A program made the position numbers and the translations under genes. Under the pieces are notes generated by a model. That model had not been told where the DNA came from, made no database searches, and saw nothing but the letters and a program-made list of their open reading frames with translations. Source: JBJXHC01 sp046160825 (GTDB lineage Bacteria > Bacteroidota > Ignavibacteria > UBA10030 > UBA6906). Taken from it: DNA of 13,587 nt. The DNA lies in NCBI GenBank assembly GCA_046160825.1, contig JBJXHC010000086.1, positions 1-13,587 on the forward strand, written 5' to 3'. Position 1 is the stretch's first letter; each line of letters opens with the position of its first letter. Below, one piece after another: positions 1-6,915 of the stretch.

Positions 1-507
1 CTTGGTCACACCGGCGGCTTCTTCGAAGAGCTTCCTTCGTTCGTCGGTCTTGTCACTGAGGATCGTCTCGACCATCTTCAACTCGATCACCGAGTATGCA
101 TCGGCACCCATGCCGGTATCCATGAAAAGATCGAGGATATCCTTGAGTCGGCAAGGGACCTTATTGAGCAGGTACTCGCTTTCTCCCGAACGATAGACAC
201 GGCGTGAAATGGTGACCTGGCTGTACTCGGACGGAAGAATGCCCTTGGTATTCTCTATGACGAGTGACGCCTCTGCCATACCGAGAGGCTTGCGTGACTT
301 CGTGCCATTGAAGATCACGTCTTCCATTTTTTCGCTGCGCAAGGCGCTATACCGCTGCTCACCGAGCACCCAGCGAATAGCGTCCACGATATTGGTCTTG
401 CCACAGCCGTTCGGACCGACGATGGCGGAGATCCCGCTATCGAAGGCAAGGTTCACCTTCTGCGCGAAGGATTTGAACCCGATGATTTCCAGTTTTGAGA
501 GATACAT
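1..507 (-). CDS. smc: Chromosome segregation ATPase SMC, N-terminal 169 codons (cut by window edge)
   Basis: SMC forms the ring-shaped condensin ATPase that, with ScpA/ScpB, organises and segregates the chromosome. Only the N-terminal half-head is present. The reading frame starts at ATG 507-505 and stays open to base 1. Visible motifs are the opening MYLSKLEIIGFKSFA, Walker A GPNGCGKTN at residues 31-39, the following Q-loop region (RWVLGEQRYSALRSEKMEDVIF), and the RRKLFEEAAGVTK block where the head passes into the first coiled coil. Two details differ from the common bacterial pattern: Walker A ends KTN rather than KSN, and the segment after DTGMGADAYSVI reads ELKMVE where many SMCs have a QG-containing loop. 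I take this as a lineage signature of FCB-group bacteria rather than a defect. GAGG lies about 13 nt before the ATG, a distant ribosome site. The gene follows the GH2-like membrane protein by 26 nt and may be co-transcribed with it. The identification is secure; the coiled coil, hinge, Walker B and signature motif lie outside the window. Confidence 0.96.
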   Translation of the reverse strand, partial: MYLSKLEIIGFKSFAQKVNLAFDSGISAIVGPNGCGKTNIVDAIRWVLGEQRYSALRSEKMEDVIFNGTKSRKPLGMAEASLVIENTKGILPSEYSQVTISRRVYRSGESEYLLNKVPCRLKDILDLFMDTGMGADAYSVIELKMVETILSDKTDERRKLFEEAAGVTK

Positions 508-533
508 GGCGTTCCGTTACCTCGTGTGGATTG

Positions 534-3167
534 TTAAGAACCCCTCATCGTGTTATAGATGAACGTGAGATAGATGGAAGCAGACTGCGTGTAATCATAA
601 TACACATACGCTACCGCGAGAAGCGCGGCAACCGACAACAGACCGAGTACATACACTTTGGGCGCGAATGCATCGAAGATGATCGCCATTCCTTTGAGCA
701 GTCTGAGCAAGACCCACACAAACAACGCGGCAACGATCACTAATGCCGGGATAACGTAGACACTGCTCTCCATCACCCTGAAGAGAATCATGCCTATCGG
801 TACCAGGGCAAGAAGCGGAGGCGTGGACCACATCGCAATAGCGTATGCATGGAAAGGATAGATACGACTCTTGAATATCGGCGACACCAACATCAGACAT
901 GCCGTTACAAGAAGGAGACCGCAGAAAAAGACAATCGAGAGATACGCTATACACTTGAGCGGATCCCAGATCAGATACACCACCGCCTCTTTCAAATTAT
1001 CATAGACCAGGAAGTACGAAAGGAGATTGTCCAACACCACGTTGTGCCGGAAGTGATACAGGATGCTGCTGACGACAATTGCCGCAGCAACAGAAACGAT
1101 GAGTCCGAGAACAGTGCTGTGAATGACGGAAACAACGCGCTGGTCCCGTACATCAGAAAAGAAATTGTAGGAATTCATCACGGCACGGTTCAGGTTTTCG
1201 CGGAAGCGCCGGCTGGCATTGTAGAAATAGACCACGCCGATAAGGACCACAAGGCCGCTTAACACATAAATAATCGGTGCGCTCGCAGTATAATTGCCAA
1301 TGGGTAGTGCCACGAATTTCTCAGCACGGTACACCGAACGTACTGCCTCGTATGCCAGGCGCTTCTCACGATCAGCGCTGACAAGTCCCATAGTGTGCAT
1401 CCAGGGATCGCCGGAATTCACCGTCAGTGCGGGGCGATCTCCCTTCCAATCGTTTAACGACCAGACAAATGCCCCATCGTAGTCCACGCTCTTGATCGCT
1501 TCGAAACGCTGGATATAGAACCGTGCCTGTGCTTCATACGAGAATGGATCGCTGTAGCCGCTGCGGTTGTTTGGCTGGACTTCCGTTCCGAATTTTGCAA
1601 TGAACACGGGTTTATCGGGATTCCCGGTTTTCCATTCCTGCAACTGCGACTTGAACAACTTCGGATCCTGGGTGGAGATGTTTACCGCCGCAAAGTCTAC
1701 AAGGTCTGTGCATGCATCCTTGATGGTGTTCAGAGAGGCATAGTACACCGGTCGGCTGTCGAAACTCTTCGCGACATCGACCATCGACTTCACAAAACCA
1801 CGAACAGCCGGATTTGACGATTCAAACTGGTCGCCGATTCCCCACGCAAGAACCGAAGGATGGTTGCGGTCGCGTACAATCATCTCCTTCATCATGATTG
1901 ACGCGAGGTCGGCATAGTCCTCTTGCAGAAGAATGCTCGCCGGAACATTGGTGAGTGGAAGCTCCTCCAAAGCAAACAGTCCATACCGGTCACAGAGATT
2001 GAGCATGTACGGATGCGGGGAATGACTGCCAAGACGGACGGCGTTGGCACCGAGGTTCTTTATCAAGACCACGTCTTTCTCCAACGCTTCATTGGTCATC
2101 GCACTTCCCCATGTGGGATGATCTTCCTGCCAGATGACCCCCTTCAGTACGAGTCGTTTTCCGTTCAGAAAAATGTTACTGTTGCGAATCTGTACGTCGC
2201 GAATGCCATAGTTCAAATCATACTGATCGATGATACCCGTCTGTTTGTCCTTGCCCGTCCCCGCCACATTCACGATAAAGCACTTGACAAGATACAATTC
2301 CGGAAAGTCCGGACTCCAGAGCTTCGGTGATGAAACTTTCACGGTTGCGCGGAGCTGCTTCCAGGCATCACCTTCACGCACAAGCGGCACCATGCTGCTT
2401 TGTCCGATGGAAAAGCCTGAAATCTTGTCGAACATCTCAAAATAGAAACCGGGCGTGCTCTTCTTCGATGTTTGTCCTTCCACTGCCGGGTCCGGCTCAG
2501 GACCCTCAATGCTGCCAACCACTGAAACTTCCGCCGACTCAAAGTCTGCCGATACCTGTGACTGAACCACCGCATCCTTGACATAGAGCTTCGGTGTGCC
2601 AAGAAGATATACATCACGGAGGATACCGCCATAATTCCGCCAGCCCCAAACGAGAGATCTTAGAGGAAGGGTCTTGCGCGCATCAAGCTCATTGTTTGTC
2701 ACCACCCGCGCGACATTCTCGTTACCTACCTGCAGAACCCCGTTCTGGATAGGAACGACAAAACTTGTGTAGCCACCGGTATGGTTGGTAATGAAATCAC
2801 CGTTCAAGGAAATTTCAGTGTTGTAGTTCGATCCCAACATGACAAAATGAAAATCAAATCGGTCCAACTGCTCGGACGTAATCTCAAATTTTCTGGTGAA
2901 CGCCACCCTCCCAACAAAGTCGTAAGCGCTGGGATTCTTTACTGAGCCGGAAGGTCCCCCTTCGATTTCATAACCCCAACTCCCGGAAAGATCGATCTTG
3001 AGGCGAGTGGGGGTTTCACTCAGGAAGCCGGAGTCTTCTCCCCTGCTCAAGGGGGTTCCATTTTCAAGAAAATTGTATTGTCCCGAAACGAAATCCGGGA
3101 CTAGAGAGAGTGCGGCAAGGGAGCTGAGAAACAGGAGGAAAAGCCTGACAGAAGAAGGATAACTCAA
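534..3167 (-). CDS. Membrane-anchored GH2-fold protein, predicted catalytically inactive (pseudo-glycosidase)
   Basis: 877 residues. A signal peptide (about 1-29, hydrophobic LFLLFLSSLAALSLV) is followed by a GH2 sugar-binding jelly roll (about 55-190, ending WGWRNYGGILRDVYLL), an Ig-like domain (about 195-325) and a TIM barrel (about 327-615, with GVIWQEDHP, NAVRLGSHSPHP and RDRNHPSVLAWG). About six hydrophobic helices close the protein (near 629-649, 682-704, 739-763, 771-797, 801-825, 836-856), weakly resembling a Yip1-type membrane domain. Known GH2 enzymes use two glutamates: acid/base in the WSxGNE motif and nucleophile in TEFG/SEFG. Here these read WGIGDQ (Q447) and AKFG (K525). I therefore infer loss of hydrolysis and a role in binding or sensing glycans outside the inner membrane. 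E449 or E529 nearby could substitute, which keeps this tentative. The start is TTG: an in-frame TAA lies 11 codons upstream and no ATG or GTG fits, and there is no clear Shine-Dalgarno. It sits between tpiA and smc; neither neighbour explains its job. Confidence 0.88.
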   Translation of the reverse strand: MSYPSSVRLFLLFLSSLAALSLVPDFVSGQYNFLENGTPLSRGEDSGFLSETPTRLKIDLSGSWGYEIEGGPSGSVKNPSAYDFVGRVAFTRKFEITSEQLDRFDFHFVMLGSNYNTEISLNGDFITNHTGGYTSFVVPIQNGVLQVGNENVARVVTNNELDARKTLPLRSLVWGWRNYGGILRDVYLLGTPKLYVKDAVVQSQVSADFESAEVSVVGSIEGPEPDPAVEGQTSKKSTPGFYFEMFDKISGFSIGQSSMVPLVREGDAWKQLRATVKVSSPKLWSPDFPELYLVKCFIVNVAGTGKDKQTGIIDQYDLNYGIRDVQIRNSNIFLNGKRLVLKGVIWQEDHPTWGSAMTNEALEKDVVLIKNLGANAVRLGSHSPHPYMLNLCDRYGLFALEELPLTNVPASILLQEDYADLASIMMKEMIVRDRNHPSVLAWGIGDQFESSNPAVRGFVKSMVDVAKSFDSRPVYYASLNTIKDACTDLVDFAAVNISTQDPKLFKSQLQEWKTGNPDKPVFIAKFGTEVQPNNRSGYSDPFSYEAQARFYIQRFEAIKSVDYDGAFVWSLNDWKGDRPALTVNSGDPWMHTMGLVSADREKRLAYEAVRSVYRAEKFVALPIGNYTASAPIIYVLSGLVVLIGVVYFYNASRRFRENLNRAVMNSYNFFSDVRDQRVVSVIHSTVLGLIVSVAAAIVVSSILYHFRHNVVLDNLLSYFLVYDNLKEAVVYLIWDPLKCIAYLSIVFFCGLLLVTACLMLVSPIFKSRIYPFHAYAIAMWSTPPLLALVPIGMILFRVMESSVYVIPALVIVAALFVWVLLRLLKGMAIIFDAFAPKVYVLGLLSVAALLAVAYVYYDYTQSASIYLTFIYNTMRGS

Positions 3168-3190
3168 TTTTGGAGTTTTCTCGGCAGTTC

Positions 3191-3205
3191 TTGATTTTTA
3201 ATCAA
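3191..3205. repeat. Short inverted repeat TTGATT-TTT-AATCAA
   Basis: A perfect 6-bp AT-rich inverted repeat with a 3-base centre lies in the presumed 5' leader of the GH2-like gene, between the candidate promoter and the TTG start. It could be an operator half-site pair or chance in AT-rich sequence. As RNA structure it would be weak. Confidence 0.25.
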
Positions 3206-3237
3206 AAGCCATGGAAGGATCGTTTGATTCTGGCCAA

Positions 3238-3266
3238 AATATAATAACAAAATGCCCTGAAAGCAA
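3238..3266 (-). promoter_or_regulatory. Candidate sigma-70-like promoter for the GH2-like gene
   Basis: Read on the minus strand, a -35-like TTGCTT (3266-3261) is followed after exactly 17 bases by a -10-like TATATT (3243-3238), in the 149-bp AT-rich spacer between tpiA and the GH2-like gene. A start near 3231 would give a leader of about 64 nt. The -10 matches consensus at 5 of 6 and the -35 at 3 of 6. FCB-group bacteria often use a different promoter consensus, so this is only a candidate. If real, the GH2-like gene and perhaps smc are transcribed apart from tpiA. Confidence 0.3.
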
Positions 3267-3274
3267 CGAAAATC

Positions 3275-3308
3275 AAAGGGATTACGGGGGAATGTAATTA
3301 TTTCCTTT
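3275..3308 (-). terminator. Possible weak hairpin terminator after tpiA
   Basis: Just past the tpiA stop codon, the minus strand can form an interrupted stem: AAAGG pairs with CCTTT on the outside and ATTAC with GTAAT on the inside, around an 8-base C-rich loop, with unpaired bases between the stems. The following bases (GATTTTCG) are only mildly U-rich. It fits the end of the sucC-gatB-tpiA run, but the stem is imperfect. Confidence 0.25.
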
Positions 3309-3316
3309 AGGGCGGA

Positions 3317-4075
3317 TTAGCGAATGGAGCTTATGATGGATGCGAAAGAGTCTGCCTTCAGACAAGCCCCACCCACGAGCGCTCCGTCGATATCCTTTTG
3401 TGCCATAAGATCCGGCGCATTGTCGGGTTTGACACTTCCACCGTATTGGATGGTCACCCCTTCTGCGACATTCCAACTGTAAAGCTGTCCAATCAGTTTG
3501 CGGATATGCTGATGGACTTCCTGGGCTTGCACGGGCGATGCATTTTTTCCCGTACCGATTGCCCAAACAGGCTCATATGCGATAATCACACGTCCCATAT
3601 CCTCCGATGAAAGACCGTTCAAAACACCTCGTACCTGAGAGGAGATAATCTGTTCGGTAACTCCCTTCTCCCGCTCCTCCAGAGTTTCGCCAACACAGAT
3701 TATCGGGAAGAGAGCATGAGCAAGAGCTTGCTTTGCCTTGGTGTTGATACGTTCATTGGTTTCCTTGAAGTACTGTCGCCGCTCTGAATGACCGAGAATG
3801 ACATACTCGCATCCGACGGACTTGAGCATACGCCACGATATTTCACCCGTGTACGCACCATCCTCATGCTCGGACATGTTTTGCGCGCCAAGTTTCATGG
3901 GTGTGCCGTTCAAAAGATTGGATGTGATAGCGAGAGAAGTAAATGGAGGACAGACCACGACAACAACGTGAGGTTTGATGGAGGTGAGGTGAACCTTCAG
4001 GGAATTGATAAGCTCAATGCTCCCACTGAGGTCCATATTCATCTTCCAGTTACCGGCTATAACCTTCTTGCGCAT
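3317..4075 (-). CDS. tpiA: Triosephosphate isomerase
   Basis: Cytoplasmic glycolytic and gluconeogenic enzyme that interconverts dihydroxyacetone phosphate and glyceraldehyde 3-phosphate. The 252 residues match the usual 250-255. All catalytic elements of the TIM barrel are present: N9 and K11 in AGNWKMN, H96 in VILGHSERR, and the general base E168 in AYEPVWAIGTGK, which runs into the mobile loop 6. The phosphate-binding YGGSVKPDN (211-219) and GALVGGACL (231-239) are also intact. The start is ATG 4075-4073, placing MRKKVIAGNWKMN where the family begins; a purine-rich GAGAAAGAA lies about 6 nt upstream. It follows gatB by 57 nt on the same strand with no terminator seen between them, so read-through from the sucC-gatB run is likely. 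The next gene downstream lies 149 nt away behind a candidate hairpin and promoter. No anomalies. Confidence 0.98.
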   Translation of the reverse strand: MRKKVIAGNWKMNMDLSGSIELINSLKVHLTSIKPHVVVVVCPPFTSLAITSNLLNGTPMKLGAQNMSEHEDGAYTGEISWRMLKSVGCEYVILGHSERRQYFKETNERINTKAKQALAHALFPIICVGETLEEREKGVTEQIISSQVRGVLNGLSSEDMGRVIIAYEPVWAIGTGKNASPVQAQEVHQHIRKLIGQLYSWNVAEGVTIQYGGSVKPDNAPDLMAQKDIDGALVGGACLKADSFASIISSIR

Positions 4076-4132
4076 GATGGTTCTTTCTCAATCAATGGGT
4101 GAACATTGCATCTTCTTTGATTTGTTTACTTC

Positions 4133-5608
4133 TCAACTTCTCATCGTTTCTATTTTGGTTCGCAACAGTTCATTCACGATGTTTGGATTTGCTTTCCCCT
4201 TCATCAATTTCATTGTCTCGCCGACAAAGAACCCGAATATTTTTTCATTGCCGTTGAGATACTTCTCGACCTGACTCTGGTTGGTCAGGAGTACCTGGTC
4301 CACAACCTTGCTGATCGCCGACGTGTCAGAGACTTGTGCAAGGCCGCGTTGTTCAACGAGTTTGCCCGGCTCTTCATTCGTCGTCAACATGATCTCGAAC
4401 AACTCCTTCGCGATCTTCCCGGAGATCGTACCGTCATTGATCAATCCGATCATGGCCGCAAGGTTGCGTGGTGCAATCGGGAACCGGGAAATTTCAACGC
4501 CCTTCTCGCCTACAACTCTCAGCACTTCGGTCATTACCCAATTGCTGACTGTCTTGGCGTTTTCCCTGGTCGGTGTTGCGGTGCCGCTCAATACCGCCAG
4601 TGTCTGCTCAAAATAATCGGCAACATCCTTTTCGGCAGTGAGGACATCGGCATCGTATTTCGGCAAACTCAATTCGGCAACATACCGATTGCGGCGGACC
4701 GTGGGAAGTTCGGGAAGCTTTCGCCTTACCGATGCAATCCAATCTTCTTTCACAAGGACAGGCACGAGATCGGGGTCCGGAAAATACCGATAGTCGTGGG
4801 CTTCTTCCTTACTGCGCATGGTGTATGCGGCTTCCATATCGGCATTCCACAGGAGCGTTTCCTGAACCACCTTGCCGCCATCTTCAACCAATGCGATCTG
4901 ACGATTGATTTCAAATTCCACCGCACGCTCGACATGACGGAAGGAATTCATGTTCTTAACTTCCGTCTTGGTACCAAATTTCTGCTCTCCCTTCCTTCGC
5001 ACCGAAACATTGGCATCGCAACGCAAGCTTCCTTCTTCCATGTTCCCATCACATATCCCAAGATAGGTGACGAGCTGTTTGATCTTATAGAGATACAAGT
5101 AGGCCTCACGTGCCGAACGAATATCGGGTTCACTCACAATCTCAATTAAAGGAATCCCGCATCGGTTGACATCGACGAGAGTATCCGCACCTTGATCATG
5201 AATCGACTTTCCCGCGTCTTCTTCCATGTGAATACGGGTAATGCCGATCCGTTTCCTCTCCCCTTGCGTTGGTTCAATGTCAACGAACCCGTTGGTACAA
5301 ATGGGCTCATCGTATTGCGAAATCTGGTAGCCCTTGGGAAGGTCGGGATAGAAGTAGTTCTTTCGGGCGAAAATTGACCGGGGTGCTATTGTGCAATCGG
5401 TCGCCAGACCCATGCGCATGATGAACTCGACAAGATTGATATTCAGCACCGGAAGAGTACCTGGCATGCCAAGGCAGATTGGACACACATTGGTATTCGG
5501 CTCAAAGCCGAATGTGGTCGGACAACCGCAGAAGGCTTTGCTTCTCGTAAGCAACTGCGCATGGACTTCAAGTCCGATAACAGGCTCGTAGTTGTCGTTG
5601 AGTCTCAC
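4133..5608 (-). CDS. gatB: Aspartyl/glutamyl-tRNA(Asn/Gln) amidotransferase subunit B
   Basis: GatB is the kinase/transamidase subunit of GatCAB, which converts Glu-tRNA(Gln) and/or Asp-tRNA(Asn) to the amidated forms using ammonia from glutamine. The 491 residues are close to the family norm. The N-terminal cradle domain begins YEPVIGLEVHAQL; the pairs C27/C29 and C42/C45 (CGC and CPIC) form the zinc site found in many GatB proteins. FYPDLPKGYQISQYD (86-100), EDAGKS and the DVNRCGIPLIEIVSEPD stretch follow, then KNMNSFRHVE. The C-terminal end is the helical and YqeY-like tRNA-binding tail (FFVGETMKLMKGKANPNIVNELL). The start is GTG 5608-5606, only 6 nt after the sucC stop. An AGAGGG overlapping that stop sits close to the GTG, and AGGA in the last sucC codons lies farther up, so translation is probably coupled to sucC. 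gatA and gatC are not in the window, a common scattered arrangement. Confidence 0.97.
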   Translation of the reverse strand: MRLNDNYEPVIGLEVHAQLLTRSKAFCGCPTTFGFEPNTNVCPICLGMPGTLPVLNINLVEFIMRMGLATDCTIAPRSIFARKNYFYPDLPKGYQISQYDEPICTNGFVDIEPTQGERKRIGITRIHMEEDAGKSIHDQGADTLVDVNRCGIPLIEIVSEPDIRSAREAYLYLYKIKQLVTYLGICDGNMEEGSLRCDANVSVRRKGEQKFGTKTEVKNMNSFRHVERAVEFEINRQIALVEDGGKVVQETLLWNADMEAAYTMRSKEEAHDYRYFPDPDLVPVLVKEDWIASVRRKLPELPTVRRNRYVAELSLPKYDADVLTAEKDVADYFEQTLAVLSGTATPTRENAKTVSNWVMTEVLRVVGEKGVEISRFPIAPRNLAAMIGLINDGTISGKIAKELFEIMLTTNEEPGKLVEQRGLAQVSDTSAISKVVDQVLLTNQSQVEKYLNGNEKIFGFFVGETMKLMKGKANPNIVNELLRTKIETMRS

Positions 5609-5614
5609 AACCCT

Positions 5615-6778
5615 CTAGTTCCTCATCGCCTGCGTGACCTTTTCTGCCGCTTCCTTCAGGCTTCCTGCAACGAGGAAATTCATGCCGGACGTTCTGAGGA
5701 TTTCGCCTGCAAGCTCCGCATTCGTTCCCGCGAGCCGTACGACTATCGGCACGTTCACATGGACTTTTTTTGCAGCTTCGACAACACCGGTTGCCACCCT
5801 ATCGCATCGGACGATACCACCGAAAATATTAATCAACACTGCTTTCACATTCTGATCGGCAAGAATAATCTTGAACCCCGCCTCAACGGTCTGAGCATTG
5901 GCACCACCGCCCACATCGAGGAAATTCGCGGGCATACCACCCGCCAGCTTGATAATATCCATCGTGGCCATGGCAAGTCCCGCACCATTCACCATACAAC
6001 CGACATTGCCATCAAGCTTGATGTAGTTCAGGTTGGACTTTGACGCCTCGACTTCGAGCGGGTCTTCCTCGTCCGTGTCACGGAGTGCAGGAAGATCGGA
6101 ATGCCGGTAGAGCGCATTGTCATCGAAGGTGATCTTCGCATCCAGCGCGAGCACCTGGCCCTCCGTCGTCACAACGAGCGGATTGATTTCAGCGAGCGAG
6201 CAATCCATTGAATCGTACGCGGCGTAGAGTGACATAAAAAACTTCGTTGCGTTCTTGAACGCATCACCGGAAAGCCCGAGTCCAAACGCCAGCTTCCGTG
6301 CCTGGTATTGCTGGAACCCGATTGCCGGGTCAATAAATTCCTTCAGGATTTTCTCGGGCGTTTCTTCGGCGACTTTTTCAATTTCCATCCCGCCTTCTGT
6401 TGAAGCCATCACAACATCGCGTGACGACGACCGGTCGAGTGTAACACCAACGTACAATTCTCTCGCAATGTTGATTCCCTGTTCGACCAACAGTCGCTTG
6501 ACGACTCTGCCTTCGGGGCCGGTCTGGTGAGTCAGCAGCGTCATCCCGAGAATTTGAGAGGCATACTGGCGCACCTCATCAATGCTCTTTGCTACCTTTA
6601 CGCCACCACCTTTGCCACGTCCGCCTGCGTGAATCTGTGCCTTCACAACCCAAACGCTTCCGCCAAGCTCCTGCGCGCCGCGCACGGCTTCATCGACCGA
6701 GAAGGCGATCTTTCCTTTGGGGACAGGGACATTAAATTTCTTGAGAATTTCCTTGCCTTGATACTCGTGGATCTTCAT
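5615..6778 (-). CDS. sucC: Succinyl-CoA synthetase (ADP-forming type) subunit beta
   Basis: SucC is the nucleotide-binding beta subunit of succinyl-CoA synthetase, which with SucD couples succinyl-CoA cleavage to substrate-level phosphorylation in the TCA cycle, or runs in reverse in reductive pathways. The 387 residues match the E. coli length. The ATP-grasp domain shows VVKAQIHAGGRGKGGGVK (K46, glycine loop 52-59), EINPLVV (198-203) and D213 in ALDAKI for metal and nucleotide. The C-terminal CoA-ligase-like domain shows LDGNVGCMVNGAGLAM (255-270), NFLDVGGGA and INIFGGIVRCD (317-326). The start is ATG 6778-6776 with CGGAG about 6 nt upstream, giving the canonical MKIHEYQGKEIL. Nucleotide preference cannot be read securely from sequence. 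sucD is not adjacent, unlike E. coli. It is followed after 6 nt by gatB, so the two look like one transcript; a 126-bp repeat-rich spacer separates it from the upstream dehydrogenase. Confidence 0.97.
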   Translation of the reverse strand: MKIHEYQGKEILKKFNVPVPKGKIAFSVDEAVRGAQELGGSVWVVKAQIHAGGRGKGGGVKVAKSIDEVRQYASQILGMTLLTHQTGPEGRVVKRLLVEQGINIARELYVGVTLDRSSSRDVVMASTEGGMEIEKVAEETPEKILKEFIDPAIGFQQYQARKLAFGLGLSGDAFKNATKFFMSLYAAYDSMDCSLAEINPLVVTTEGQVLALDAKITFDDNALYRHSDLPALRDTDEEDPLEVEASKSNLNYIKLDGNVGCMVNGAGLAMATMDIIKLAGGMPANFLDVGGGANAQTVEAGFKIILADQNVKAVLINIFGGIVRCDRVATGVVEAAKKVHVNVPIVVRLAGTNAELAGEILRTSGMNFLVAGSLKEAAEKVTQAMRN

Positions 6779-6803
6779 GAATGCTCCGTGTGAACCTGAT
6801 ATT

Positions 6804-6865
6804 GGATTCTTGATTGTGGATTGCAGAAAAAAACGGATTGTTGAATTAATGGATTCTGATGAATC
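6804..6865. repeat. GGATT-rich low-complexity tract in the rocA-sucC spacer
   Basis: Four copies of GGATT begin at 6804, 6818, 6835 and 6851 (AATCC on the transcribed strand), separated by short A/T-rich words. The last copy leads into a small inverted repeat GATTC-TGAT-GAATC (6852-6865). No promoter stands out here. It looks like degenerate dispersed spacer sequence. Confidence 0.4.
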
Positions 6866-6887
6866 GGTTGTTTGTTTTCCTCTGAAC

Positions 6888-6915
6888 TTTTGCCTTTTGC
6901 CTTTTTACTTTTTAA
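6888..6915. repeat. Heptad tandem tract overlapping the dehydrogenase stop codon
   Basis: Four consecutive 7-base units, TTTTGCC, TTTTGCC, TTTTTAC and TTTTTAA, occupy 6888-6915. The last two cover the final two lysine codons and the TAA stop (6907-6905) of the dehydrogenase gene. On the mRNA the tract is purine-rich. I see no stem that would make it a terminator. It resembles short heptamer repeats scattered in some bacterial genomes. Confidence 0.5.

Noticed and set aside
4334..5149. 271-codon open frame on the plus strand opposite gatB
   Set aside because: It lies entirely antisense to a certain housekeeping gene, and its translation shows no recognisable domain. It is a by-product of codon bias in gatB.
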